Shown here piece after piece: positions 1 through 8,207 of a stretch of 20,175 nt of DNA (within the stretch, counting starts at the first letter, position 1; the number at the start of each line of letters is the position of its first letter). The notes below the pieces were generated by a model, which was not told the origin of the DNA, did no database searches, and saw only the letters and a program-made list of their open reading frames with translations. This stretch comes from Bacilli bacterium. GTDB lineage: Bacteria > Bacillota_I > Bacilli_A > RF39 > UBA660. The translations under genes and the position numbers were made by a program. Where the stretch lies: the NCBI GenBank assembly GCA_028703035.1, contig JAQVNR010000018.1, positions 1-20,175 of the forward strand. The letters are read 5' to 3'.

Positions 1-64
1 TTATGACGAGTACTTTAACTCTAAAAGAAGAACGTTAACCAATCACCTCAATCATAATAAAAAG

Positions 65-108
65 AAGTGTAATTTTCAATTACTTTCAGTAATTTACTTA
101 TTACACTT
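65..108. terminator. inverted repeat / possible terminator upstream of the AAA+ gene
   Basis: A 9-bp arm (AAGTGTAAT, 65-73) is matched exactly by ATTACACTT at 100-108. A second 5-bp stem (ATTAC/GTAAT) sits inside the loop, and the repeat is followed by TTTAT. It could end transcription of a gene lying to the left of the window. It also separates the AAA+ reading frame from anything upstream. The stem is AT-rich, so its strength is doubtful. Confidence 0.35.
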
Positions 109-156
109 TTATAGTACCAAAAAGAAGAAGCTGATGGTTTTTTCTTTGCAAATATT

Positions 157-1767
157 ATGAAACAACCCAACATTGCTTACTATGATTATTACCAACCAAT
201 GAATAAAAATGGAGTAATAGTATTCTTTAAAGATGATTTTGATGTTTTAGAAAAATTGAGAAAAGAATACAAAAATGAAATTGCTGATATGACCGAAAGT
301 TATAATAAATTACCAGAAATAATAACAAATATATATGCTAAAAAAGGTACTCAAGTTTTTAGAATGCTAAATCATTTAGGTGCTTTTTCAAATGTATTGT
401 ACGATAGTAATAAAAAAGCATTATATGTTTCAAGAGGAATAATAGAAGATGAAAACACTTTATTGTTTTATGGTTATACAAAAGATAACCAAATCATGTT
501 TTCAAATAAAGAAGTGTTATTAAAAAAATATTGTAGCAACATTTATGAATTGCAACATGGGCATATTTATGAAAATGGTGACATTAAAGAAATAGAGTAT
601 GAACAAAGTGAAGAGCAAGATATCAATAACATTAATTTAATTAATGGTTTAAACAAACAACTATTAGATGCATCATCAGAAACTATTAAAAAAAGTATTG
701 ATGCTATTGTTGAGAAACAACTGATAGAAATTGATTTAGATAAATTAGTAAACGCAGAATTTAGACAAAAAATTATTTTAGAAATAACAAAAAACGCTTT
801 AATTGAATTTGAAAGACAATTAAGCACATCACAGGCTACAACTACTATATTAGAATCATTTGAGTCAGCTTTAAATCAAATGGTTGATAAAAAACTGAAA
901 GAAACTACTTTTTCAAAAACAATTAATGTAATATTACCAAATAAAGTTGAACATCAAGTTGAAGGTGTATTTCATAAAAAATTCAATGATATTTTATCAG
1001 TATCAAGTTTAAATGAACCAATAATGCTTGTTGGACCAGCAGGAAGCGGTAAAAACGTAGCAATAGGACAAGTAGCAGAAGCAATGGGCTTACAAATGTA
1101 TTATACAAATAATGCAAATAATGAATTTAAAATAACAGGTTTTATTGATGCAGGTGGTAATTATAGAGAAAGACCATTTTATAAAGCATTTAAAAACGGT
1201 GGCATATTCTTTCTCGATGAAATAGATAATAGTGATCCATCAGCACTAATTGTACTAAACGCAGCACTTGCAAATGGTTATATGGATTTTCCTCACGAAA
1301 CATTAGAAGCACATAAGGACTTTAGAATAATTGCAGCAGCTAATACTTGGGGTAAAGGTAGTGATTTAGAATATGTTGGTAGAAATGTTATAGATGCCTC
1401 TACTTTAGATAGATTTGATACTATTTTCTTTGATTATGACAGAAAAATGGAACAAGCCCTATATCCAAATCAAGAAATTTTAGAATATATGTGGGCATTT
1501 AGAGATAGCGTTTTACAAAATAGAATTCAACATATCGTTTCTACTAGAAGTATTGGTAAAGTATATAAAAAACATATACATGCACTACCAATAGAGTTAA
1601 TTCTTCAAACAAGCGTCTTAAAAGGATTAAGTGAAGATGATATTAATACTATTTTAGGTAGAATGACTTCAGTGAGCGATGAAAATAAATACCTACATAA
1701 AACAAAAGTTTTAAATAAAGTATTAGTTCCAACAAATGTATATGTTGATTCAAAAGTGCTCCATTAA
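157..1767 (+). CDS. AAA+ ATPase (MoxR/CobS, AAA_5-like) with N-terminal class II amidotransferase-like region
   Basis: The C-terminal half (about residues 265-500) is an AAA+ module. It has Walker A GPAGSGKN at 293-300, Walker B GGIFFLDEID at 348-357, sensor-1 Asn in AAANTW at about 396, and a likely arginine finger in TLDRFD at about 419. The nearest families are CobS/MoxR-type and dynein-related AAA_5 ATPases, common in phages and often paired with a metal-binding or vWA-like partner. Residues 60-145 (LYDSNKKALYVSRG, LLFYGYT, IMFSNKEVLL, ELQHGHIYENGDI) resemble the second half of a class II glutamine amidotransferase (Ntn) domain as in asparagine synthetase. The N-terminal nucleophile Cys is absent, so this part is either non-catalytic or 5'-truncated. 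A helical, coiled-coil-like linker (about 150-250) joins the two parts. No ribosome site precedes the ATG at 157, and the frame is open back to 115. The next gene starts 47 bp downstream. AAA+ assignment is firm; the amidotransferase likeness is tentative. Confidence 0.8.
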   Translation: MKQPNIAYYDYYQPMNKNGVIVFFKDDFDVLEKLRKEYKNEIADMTESYNKLPEIITNIYAKKGTQVFRMLNHLGAFSNVLYDSNKKALYVSRGIIEDENTLLFYGYTKDNQIMFSNKEVLLKKYCSNIYELQHGHIYENGDIKEIEYEQSEEQDINNINLINGLNKQLLDASSETIKKSIDAIVEKQLIEIDLDKLVNAEFRQKIILEITKNALIEFERQLSTSQATTTILESFESALNQMVDKKLKETTFSKTINVILPNKVEHQVEGVFHKKFNDILSVSSLNEPIMLVGPAGSGKNVAIGQVAEAMGLQMYYTNNANNEFKITGFIDAGGNYRERPFYKAFKNGGIFFLDEIDNSDPSALIVLNAALANGYMDFPHETLEAHKDFRIIAAANTWGKGSDLEYVGRNVIDASTLDRFDTIFFDYDRKMEQALYPNQEILEYMWAFRDSVLQNRIQHIVSTRSIGKVYKKHIHALPIELILQTSVLKGLSEDDINTILGRMTSVSDENKYLHKTKVLNKVLVPTNVYVDSKVLH

Positions 1768-1814
1768 TTCAATAATTTTAATCAAAAAATACATTAGTAA
1801 ATAGGAGGTAAAAA

Positions 1815-2693
1815 ATGCTTAAACATTATGAAAAGTTTGGTAAAGAAATATTCGAACATGAATTTTTAGGAATTGCAGAGTTTTTAAGATATTTAAACGA
1901 AATGCCAACAAGTAATTTTTATGAACATTGCTCTAGTGAAACAGGAAATTATGCTTTTACTAAAACAAACTCTTATCAAGAAGCTGAAGAATTATGTAAG
2001 TTTGGTTATCACGAAGATTTTGAAAAAATTGTTAAACTTAAAAACAGTATAGATAAATACTTAAAAATTACAAGCACTAGAGATAAAGAACATAGAGATT
2101 TTATTGGATATGCACCAGATGTTAAAGCATTTCTTGAAGGAAATCCATTAAATATGCTTAATAGAGTAAATCCTAAAAGAAAGAAAATAAGCTTATATTA
2201 TAATGTTGCTTATTCTGGTAATATATCATCTAAACAAATATATAATGCTGGGGCAATTATATTAAGTCTAATAGATGTATTGGAAAAAATGAACTATAAT
2301 GTAGACTTAAACTTATTTGATATGACCCAATGCGATGGTCAAGTTTCTTTTCCTAGATTTGTTATTAAAAGAGAAAATGAGAGATCTAATTTACAAAAAT
2401 TATATTTCCCTATGTGCCATCCATCATTTCAAAGAAGATTAGTTTTTAAATTACAGGAAAAAACTCCTGGATTAAATAGTAGTTGGGCTAGTGGTTATGG
2501 TAAGCCTTGTGATATAAGTATGATTAAACAAATGTTGGAACTTGATAATAGTAATATTGTTATTACCCAACCTAGTGAAATGGGTGTTAGTGGTAATGAT
2601 ATTTTAGATGATGCTAGTAATATGTTTGAAATAATAGACAAAAGTAATAAATGTAAAGTTTTAACTTTACCAACTTTTGAAAAAAAAAGATAA
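1815..2693 (+). CDS. phage-type partner of the AAA+ ATPase (DUF7192-like)
   Basis: A 292-aa soluble protein with a strong ribosome site (AGGAGGT at about 1803-1809) and an ATG 6 bases later. It follows the AAA+ gene and is probably cotranscribed with it. Visible landmarks are an N-terminal segment with a SYQEAEELCKFGY motif (about 55-67), then DFIGYAPDVKAFLEGNPLNM (about 95-115), and a central beta/alpha unit, KKISLYYNVAYSGNISSKQI, followed by a long helix ending LEKMNYNVDL. That order (EA-L--GW/Y motif, FxGxxPDV, then a vWA- or Rossmann-like strand-helix) matches my recollection of the phage DUF7192 family, which lies next to CobS-like AAA+ genes. The biochemical function is unknown. By analogy with MoxR-vWA and CobS-CobT pairs it may be the substrate or adaptor subunit for the ATPase; this is inference. 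Confidence 0.6.
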   Translation: MLKHYEKFGKEIFEHEFLGIAEFLRYLNEMPTSNFYEHCSSETGNYAFTKTNSYQEAEELCKFGYHEDFEKIVKLKNSIDKYLKITSTRDKEHRDFIGYAPDVKAFLEGNPLNMLNRVNPKRKKISLYYNVAYSGNISSKQIYNAGAIILSLIDVLEKMNYNVDLNLFDMTQCDGQVSFPRFVIKRENERSNLQKLYFPMCHPSFQRRLVFKLQEKTPGLNSSWASGYGKPCDISMIKQMLELDNSNIVITQPSEMGVSGNDILDDASNMFEIIDKSNKCKVLTLPTFEKKR

Positions 2694-2785
2694 AGTAAAT
2701 CAAAGATTTTTTAACCAATTTCAAAGTGTGCTCTTTTTCGTTTTTACCATAGCTTTTTTTAATATATTTATTATATTTTTCAAAC

Positions 2786-3100
2786 TTATTTTTCACAATC
2801 TTTTCTTATCGCACTGACATTATTAAGATTAAGGATTTTGTTTGTATATTCAATAATATTTTCTTTTAATTCAAGTTTTAAATCACTAAACAAACTATTT
2901 ATATTATTATTTGATAAATTAATCGGAATTATATGTAAATGAGCATGTGTAATACTAAGCGGATGTCTTCCCTCTGGTAAAGAACCATGTTCAAAAATTA
3001 TTGGATATACTCCAAGAATATTGTAATATTCTTCACAAATTTTATTTAATAAATTTTCAATTTCAACTAAATCATCTTCATACAATATGGTATTTTCACT
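2786..3100 (-). pseudogene. HIT-family nucleotide hydrolase/transferase, 5'-truncated
   Basis: The frame ends at 2786 and is open back to a TAA at 3101-3103. It carries IIFEHGSLPEGRHPLSITHA followed by HLHIIP, the HxHxHxx histidine-triad signature of HIT proteins, which hydrolyse or transfer nucleotidyl groups. A full-length HIT protein has a further 60-90 residues before this point (strands that bind the nucleotide base and ribose), and these are missing. The only starts available are a TTG at 3085 and others without a ribosome site. The fragment is therefore read as a decayed gene rather than a functional short HIT protein. It is convergent with the DUF7192-like gene, and no clear terminator lies between them. 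Confidence 0.6.
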
Positions 3101-3161
3101 TTAAGTTAAAATCATTTTCACCTTTATTAATTATAGATCAAAAAATACAATTTTCCATTTA

Positions 3162-3416
3162 TTAATCTCTTTTAATAATGTGGGTTAAAGAATTTAATTT
3201 GTTTTTTATCATTAAATTTTTAACAGTAAACGGTCTAAGATCTATTTTTTTAAGTTCATCAATTGAAACCCATTTAATAAGCAGATGTTTCTCTTCTCCT
3301 CGATCATTTTCTATAAATTCACGATTCTCTGTTTCAACATCTTCTAACGTTTCAATAAGGTAGTAGTATTCTATTTGTCTAGAAGCTGAAGCTGATTCAT
3401 TTTGTGAAAAAAACCA
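3162..3416 (-). pseudogene. NUDIX hydrolase C-terminal fragment
   Basis: On the minus strand 84 codons are open from 3416 to a TAA at 3162-3164. The translation includes IEYYYLIETLEDVE, then GEEKHLLIKWVSIDELKKID and LRPFTVKNLM. The L-KWVSIDEL--IDLRP pattern is characteristic of the C-terminal strand and helix of NUDIX hydrolases. The NUDIX box (GX5EX7REUXEEXGU) should lie upstream but is missing, because the frame stops inside the dfrA terminator. There is no start codon with a ribosome site. An open frame on the opposite strand at 3178-3363 is only a shadow of this remnant. Confidence 0.6.
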
Positions 3417-3434
3417 CTATTAGTCTAGTGGTTT
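3407..3434 (-). terminator. terminator of the ruvA-dfrA operon
   Basis: On the minus strand AAACCACT (3434-3427) pairs over 8 bp with AGTGGTTT (3418-3411) around an 8-base loop and is followed by seven T residues. It lies 31 bp after the dfrA stop, the right place to end the six-gene transcript. It overlaps the broken 5' edge of the NUDIX fragment. Confidence 0.8.
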
Positions 3435-3464
3435 AATATTTATTATCTAATTTTTGAAGTTAAT

Positions 3465-3956
3465 CTATTTCCTTGGGTTTTTTCTTACATATTTATAATG
3501 TTTATATTTAATACCATTATCTTCATTTTTACCAAGTAATATAATATGATAATCATCTTCATTTATTTTTGGAAAAAAAGCATCTGATGCTTTTATATCA
3601 TCTACTTTAGTAATATATAAGTATTTAGCATATGGCAAAAACTCTTGATAAATGCTTGCTCCCCCTATTATGAAGCATTCTTCACTTGTTTTAGTAATAT
3701 ATTCAAGAACACTTTCAATCGTATGGCAAACTTTTGCATCACAAACATAATTTTTATTGTTAGTAATAATCAATTGTTTACGTTTTGGTAATTTACCAGG
3801 AAGTGATTCAAAGGTTTTTCTTCCCATGATAACTATTTTATTTATTGTAATTTCTTTAAAAAACTTTAAGTCATTAGGCAAGTGCCATAAAAGCTTATTA
3901 TCTTTGCCTATTTCATTGTTTTTTCCGATTGCAACAATCATTGATAAATTTTCCAT
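3465..3956 (-). CDS. dfrA: dihydrofolate reductase
   Basis: Reduces dihydrofolate to tetrahydrofolate with NADPH, closing the thymidylate cycle opened by the adjacent thyA. The protein begins MENLSMIVAIGKNNEIGKDN and continues with LLWHLPNDLKFFKE, IVIMGRKTFESLP, LIITNN and FIIGGASIYQEFLPYA, all standard DHFR landmarks: the acidic substrate residue in LPNDL, the NADPH-binding GRKT/S and IGG. Its length (163 aa) is normal. I start at the ATG at 3956, one base after the thyA stop codon, rather than the in-frame TTG 12 bases earlier, because DHFRs start only a few residues before S-M/L-I-V-A. No separate ribosome site is obvious, so translation is probably coupled to thyA. It is the last gene of the operon. 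Confidence 0.95.
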   Translation of the reverse strand: MENLSMIVAIGKNNEIGKDNKLLWHLPNDLKFFKEITINKIVIMGRKTFESLPGKLPKRKQLIITNNKNYVCDAKVCHTIESVLEYITKTSEECFIIGGASIYQEFLPYAKYLYITKVDDIKASDAFFPKINEDDYHIILLGKNEDNGIKYKHYKYVRKNPRK

Positions 3957-3957
3957 A

Positions 3958-4860
3958 TTACTGCGCAATTGGAAAACTAATCGGTCCCAAATCTTGATAC
4001 CCTTCTATCTTTATATCTTTTAACTCTTTAGAGTTATCAATTTTAAAGAAATCTTTGACTTCTGGATTAATCCAAAGAGTTGGGGCTGGTTTTCCTCCTT
4101 TTGTTTCATACCTATTAATCTGCTCTTTGATACCATCAATTTGATTAACATAAATATGTGGATCATTAATGCTATATCTCATTTTTCCGAGTTTTAAACC
4201 AGTACAGTGAGCAATTAAATTAGCTAGGACTGCATACTGGGTTACATTAAATGGAAGACCTAGAGGAATATCGGCACTTCTTTGATGAACCCATAAATTT
4301 AATTTATCTGAGACAACATTCCATTCAGTTGACCAAACACATGATGGCAGAACTGCTGTAGGCATAAATTCATCTTGCCATAAAGTATAAACCATTCTTC
4401 GATCAGTTGGATTGTTTTTAATTTTATTAATTAAATTCTCCATAAATTTATAACGCCCGGCAATAAATCCATAGGCAGTTCCAATTGTATAAGCCATTTC
4501 TTTGCCAAAATCACGCACAATATCTTTTTTTACTAACTTGTTTTTTTCATCTAAAACCATTTGAGTAGCTTTCCATTTACCATCTTCATCTATTTGCCAC
4601 TCATCCCAAATATGAATATCACGCATCTGAAGCCATCTTACATCATTAGACTGAACTTGATAAATCCATAGTATTTCTAAAATAGCTTGCCGAAAATATA
4701 ATTTTTTAGTTGTTAATACTGGAAATTCTTTTCCTAAATCAAGTTCAAAATAATAACCATCTAATTTAATACTATTAATACCTGTTCTATTTTCTACTTC
4801 TACTCCATCTTTCAAAACCTTTTTACATAATTTAATATATTCTTTATCCCACTTAGTCAT
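3958..4860 (-). CDS. thyA: thymidylate synthase
   Basis: Makes dTMP from dUMP with methylene-tetrahydrofolate as carbon donor and reductant, releasing dihydrofolate for the neighbouring DfrA. Signatures are ENRTGINS near the N-terminus (phosphate-binding Arg), YGFIAGRYKFMENLI, the nucleophile Cys174 in LPSCVWSTEW, and QRSADIPLGLPFNVTQYAVL with the folate/dUMP-binding N, D and R residues, then DPHIYVNQIDGI. Length is 300 aa. The nucleophile is followed by Val rather than the usual His (PCH in many ThyA), and the RSCD segment reads RSAD. Both look like a lineage-specific subtype, not loss of function. The start ATG overlaps the glyA 3' end by 8 bp, indicating translational coupling. Confidence 0.97.
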   Translation of the reverse strand: MTKWDKEYIKLCKKVLKDGVEVENRTGINSIKLDGYYFELDLGKEFPVLTTKKLYFRQAILEILWIYQVQSNDVRWLQMRDIHIWDEWQIDEDGKWKATQMVLDEKNKLVKKDIVRDFGKEMAYTIGTAYGFIAGRYKFMENLINKIKNNPTDRRMVYTLWQDEFMPTAVLPSCVWSTEWNVVSDKLNLWVHQRSADIPLGLPFNVTQYAVLANLIAHCTGLKLGKMRYSINDPHIYVNQIDGIKEQINRYETKGGKPAPTLWINPEVKDFFKIDNSKELKDIKIEGYQDLGPISFPIAQ

Positions 4861-6094
4861 TTTTAACTCCTTTTCTATAAATTGGATATTTTTTTGTTAT
4901 CTCAATTACTTCTTCTTTTAATCTTTCTTGAAGTTTAAGATCATCTTTATTTTTTAAACATTTCGCTATAATTTTACCAATTTCTTTAAAATCGGCTTCT
5001 TTTAGACCTCTTGTTGTCATTGCTGGGGTACCTACCCTAATACCACTAGTTTTAAATAGTGGTTCATCTTCTCTTGGAATTGCATTTTTATTAACGGTTA
5101 TCGAGATTTGATCTAGCATGCTTTCAGCATCTTTCCCAGTTAAACCAGTACAACTCTTAATATCAACAAGCATTAAGTGATTATCTGTTCCCGAGCTAAT
5201 AATTCTAAATCCGGCAGAATTTAGTGAAGCTGCTAGGGCTCTAGCATTCTTAACAACTTGCATTTGATAAAGGGCAAAGGACTCATCAAGGGCTTCATGA
5301 AAGCACTGAGCTTTAGCTGCTATAACATGCATAAGCGGTCCACCTTGGATACCTGGAAAAACTACCCTATCAATTTTTTTAGCAATTTCCTCATCATTGC
5401 ATAAAATAACTCCCCCACGCGGTCCTCTTAATGTTTTATGAGTAGTTGTCGTAACAACATCGGCAACTCCTACTGGATTTGGATGAATGCCAGTAGCAAC
5501 TAATCCAGCAATTTGTGCCATATCAACAAATAGAACCGCTCCGACCTCATCAGCTATTTCCCTAAATTTTTTAAAATCAATAATTCTTGAATAAGCACTA
5601 GCTCCAGCTATAATCATTTTTGGTTTTTCGCAGATAGCAATTTTTCTTATCTCTTCATAATCAAGCATTTCTGTTTCTGAATCAACTGTATAACTAACAA
5701 TTTCATAATCAAGTCCACTAAAGTTTAGTGGATGCCCATGCGTAAGATGTCCGCCACTGGCAAGATCCATTCCCATAACTTTATCACCATGATTAAGAAG
5801 GGCCTTGTAAACAGCAAGGTTTGCTGATGATCCACTATGAGGCTGAACATTAGCATACTTACTTCCAAATAACTGGCAAGCAAGATCTATTGCTAAGTTC
5901 TCGATTACATCAATATTTTCGCAACCTCCATAATATTTTTTACCTGGATACCCTTCAGCATATTTATTAGTTAAAATGCTTCCTTGTAATTTTAATATTT
6001 CTTTTGATACATAGTTTTCACTAGCAATTAATTCAATGTTTCTTTCCTGTCTTTTAGACTCTTTATTAAGTGCTGTTTTTAATTTTTTATGCAT
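4853..6094 (-). CDS. glyA: serine hydroxymethyltransferase
   Basis: PLP enzyme converting serine plus tetrahydrofolate to glycine plus 5,10-methylene-tetrahydrofolate, the cofactor used by ThyA in the next gene. The PLP-binding lysine is K220 in TTTTHKTLRGPRGG. Other landmarks are ELIASENYVS near residue 25, EGYPGKKYYGGCENID, VQPHSGSSANLAVY, MDLASGGHLTHG and GIRVGTPAMTTRG. Length (413 aa) is typical of bacterial SHMT. The ATG at 6094 overlaps the ruvB tail by 16 bp. A G-rich AAGGGGA stretch lies about 13 bases upstream, so initiation probably also depends on coupling to ruvB. Confidence 0.97.
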   Translation of the reverse strand: MHKKLKTALNKESKRQERNIELIASENYVSKEILKLQGSILTNKYAEGYPGKKYYGGCENIDVIENLAIDLACQLFGSKYANVQPHSGSSANLAVYKALLNHGDKVMGMDLASGGHLTHGHPLNFSGLDYEIVSYTVDSETEMLDYEEIRKIAICEKPKMIIAGASAYSRIIDFKKFREIADEVGAVLFVDMAQIAGLVATGIHPNPVGVADVVTTTTHKTLRGPRGGVILCNDEEIAKKIDRVVFPGIQGGPLMHVIAAKAQCFHEALDESFALYQMQVVKNARALAASLNSAGFRIISSGTDNHLMLVDIKSCTGLTGKDAESMLDQISITVNKNAIPREDEPLFKTSGIRVGTPAMTTRGLKEADFKEIGKIIAKCLKNKDDLKLQERLKEEVIEITKKYPIYRKGVKND

Positions 6095-7086
6095 ATACTA
6101 CTATCCCCTTTTAGATGTTTATAACTTTTATCAGTAGCAACTCTTCCCCGCTGCGTTCTTTTAATAAAGCCTTCTTGAAGTAAATATGGCTCAACTACAT
6201 CTTCTAAAGTCGATACTTCTTCTCCTATTGAAGAACTTATTGTTTCAACTCCGACTGGTCCCCCATTAAATTTATCAAGAAGAGCTTCTAAATACTCAAT
6301 ATCTATTTGATCAAGCCCATATTTATCAACTTTTAATCTTTTTAAAGATTTTTTAGTAACCTCTAAGTCTATTACTAACTTTCCCTCAACCTGCGCAAAA
6401 TCTCTCACTCTTTTAAATAACCGATTAGCAATTCTCGGTGTTTTACGACTGCGTGCTGATAATTCTTTGGCAGCATTTTTTTCAATATCCATCTCCAGCA
6501 CTCTTGAGGTCCGACAAATTATTTCTTCAAGTTCTTCTTCAGTATAATAATTAAGTTTGGAAACAATCCCAAAACGATCTCTTAAAGGCGCGGATATATC
6601 CCCTGCTCTAGTAGTAGCGCCGACTAAAGTAAAAGGTGGTAAATCTATTTTTATACATCTACTTGAGCCCTCAGCTCCAACAATAATATCTAAAGAAAAA
6701 TCTTCCATCGCTGGATATAATATTTCTTCAATAAACTTAGGGATGCGATGAATCTCATCAATAAATAAAACATCACCTGCCTCAAGTGTTGATAAAACCG
6801 CCGCTAAATCACCACTTTTTTCTAGGGCTGGCCCAGTTGTTGTTTTAATATTTGCCTCAAGCTCATTAGCAATAATGTGCGCGAGTGTTGTCTTACCTAA
6901 ACCTGGTGGCCCATATAATAAAACATGATCTAGAGCCTCACCCCTAATTTTAGTTGCTTCAATAAACACTCTAATATTATCTTTAACTTCTGTTTGGCCA
7001 ATATATTCATTTATATACTGAGGTCTAATATTTTTTTCAAAATCATCACTTTCTGCTTCTTCAGCTGTTAAAACTTCTCTACTCAT
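6079..7086 (-). CDS. ruvB: Holliday junction branch-migration ATPase RuvB
   Basis: Hexameric AAA+ motor that works with RuvA to move Holliday junctions during recombination and fork repair. It has Walker A GPPGLGKT at residues 59-66, Walker B FIDEIHR at about 108-114, sensor 1 in VGATTRAG, RDRFG, and the C-terminal winged-helix region with KFNGGPVGVETISSSIGEE and PYLLQEGFIKRTQRGR. The 335-aa length is standard. It overlaps the upstream nucleotidase gene by 4 bp. The gene order ruvA-nucleotidase-ruvB is unusual, since ruvA and ruvB are normally adjacent. Confidence 0.97.
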   Translation of the reverse strand: MSREVLTAEEAESDDFEKNIRPQYINEYIGQTEVKDNIRVFIEATKIRGEALDHVLLYGPPGLGKTTLAHIIANELEANIKTTTGPALEKSGDLAAVLSTLEAGDVLFIDEIHRIPKFIEEILYPAMEDFSLDIIVGAEGSSRCIKIDLPPFTLVGATTRAGDISAPLRDRFGIVSKLNYYTEEELEEIICRTSRVLEMDIEKNAAKELSARSRKTPRIANRLFKRVRDFAQVEGKLVIDLEVTKKSLKRLKVDKYGLDQIDIEYLEALLDKFNGGPVGVETISSSIGEEVSTLEDVVEPYLLQEGFIKRTQRGRVATDKSYKHLKGDSSICIKN

Positions 7087-7628
7087 AATGCCTCCTCTAA
7101 TAAATATTTTAATATATCATCCCAGTTAGTAAATTTTAAATGTTTACTAACATCTGCCATATCCTCTACTTTCTTTAAACATTTTATCCCATACTTAGCA
7201 ATATCATCTAAATTATCTTCTTTATCATCAATAAAATAATCAATTTCTTCCTTAAAAGCAACTTCACCTTTAGGATAACACTTATAAATAATCTTATCAT
7301 GAGGCACGTTATACTTTTTAAAAATTTCTTTAGTTATTTCTTCATGATTATAAGTAAAATCAAATTCACACTGACTTCCCCTAGCAGTAATAAATATTAA
7401 CTCAAAACCATTTTCTTTTAAAATATTTAAAGCTTTATTTACTCCAGGAAATAAAGAAACACTCTTTAATATCTCTACTAAATATTTAGTATAAAACTTA
7501 AAACCTTCACCAGTATATAAATCTTCTTCAATCTTTAAATTAAGATGTTTTCTATATTTTTTTCCATAAGCAAGCGCTACTTCGACTGTATTAACTATTG
7601 TCTGGTCAATATCTATTCCTAATCTCAT
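7083..7628 (-). CDS. 5'(3')-deoxyribonucleotidase (NT5C-type HAD)
   Basis: A 181-aa HAD-superfamily phosphatase. Motif I is GIDIDQTI (D6 nucleophile, D8), motif II is FITARG, and motif III/IV ends in YFIDDKEDN. The cap is short and the overall layout matches the cytosolic type C 5'-nucleotidase family, which dephosphorylates pyrimidine deoxynucleoside monophosphates such as dUMP and dTMP. A good AGGAGA ribosome site precedes the ATG at 7628. It sits 10 bp after ruvA and overlaps ruvB by 4 bp. Placement in the same transcript as thyA fits a role in trimming dUMP/dTMP pools, but substrate specificity is inferred. Confidence 0.75.
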   Translation of the reverse strand: MRLGIDIDQTIVNTVEVALAYGKKYRKHLNLKIEEDLYTGEGFKFYTKYLVEILKSVSLFPGVNKALNILKENGFELIFITARGSQCEFDFTYNHEEITKEIFKKYNVPHDKIIYKCYPKGEVAFKEEIDYFIDDKEDNLDDIAKYGIKCLKKVEDMADVSKHLKFTNWDDILKYLLEEAL

Positions 7629-7638
7629 GTCTTCTCCT

Positions 7639-8187
7639 TTATTTTAGCATTAACTTTAATGCTTCTTTTATTTGCTTCTCAATTGTTAATTCTTGTGATA
7701 CCTTTGGTAAGACTTTCTTAATATCAGTAACTTTATACCCAAGACCAGTTAATACTTCAACTAGCTCTTCACTAACAGAACTTTCTTTATTACTACTAGC
7801 AAGCTTTCCTTTTAAATCAAGAATAATTTGTCTAGCAAGTTTTTCCCCTATTTTAGGAAACTTAGTTAAATATAAAATATTTTCTCTATCAATTGCATCA
7901 ATAATACCACTAACACTACTAGTAGCAAACATCGGCAAAGCTGTTTTAGGTCCTAAACCTTTAACATTAATCAGTTTTAAAAATAATTCTTTTTCCTCAA
8001 CAGTCTTAAATCCATACAAAGTATTTTCATCTTCGCGAAGATGATTGTATATATATACTATATAATCATTATTTATTTCAAAAGAATATGGATTAGGAAC
8101 AAAAATAATATAACCAATCCCATTATTTTCTAAAATTATATAATTACTATAAATAAATTTTACTTCACCTTTTAGATATCCAAACAC
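7639..8187 (-). CDS. ruvA: Holliday junction DNA-binding protein RuvA
   Basis: Tetrameric junction-binding partner of RuvB. The N-terminal OB fold starts MFGYLKGEV and includes GIGYIIFVP and REDENTLYGF. Two helix-hairpin-helix motifs follow, NVKGLGPKTAL and FPKIGEKLARQIILDLKGKL. A C-terminal helical domain (LVEVLTGLGYK to the end) contacts RuvB. At 182 aa it is slightly short of the usual 190-205. The start is a GTG at 8187, chosen because AGGAAG lies 7 bases upstream and no better ATG exists. It is the first gene of the operon. No RuvC resolvase gene is nearby, as in Bacilli that use RecU instead. Confidence 0.95.
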   Translation of the reverse strand: MFGYLKGEVKFIYSNYIILENNGIGYIIFVPNPYSFEINNDYIVYIYNHLREDENTLYGFKTVEEKELFLKLINVKGLGPKTALPMFATSSVSGIIDAIDRENILYLTKFPKIGEKLARQIILDLKGKLASSNKESSVSEELVEVLTGLGYKVTDIKKVLPKVSQELTIEKQIKEALKLMLK

Positions 8188-8207
8188 ACTATCACTTCCT
8201 GATGAAA

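Noticed and set aside
567..827. 86-aa minus-strand frame inside the AAA+ gene
   Set aside because: Low-complexity Ser/Ile/Leu shadow of the helical linker of the AAA+ protein; no start signals.
3178..3363. 61-aa plus-strand frame
   Set aside because: It is antisense to the NUDIX fragment, whose minus-strand translation has clear family motifs; the plus translation is Ser/Phe-rich, with no ribosome site.
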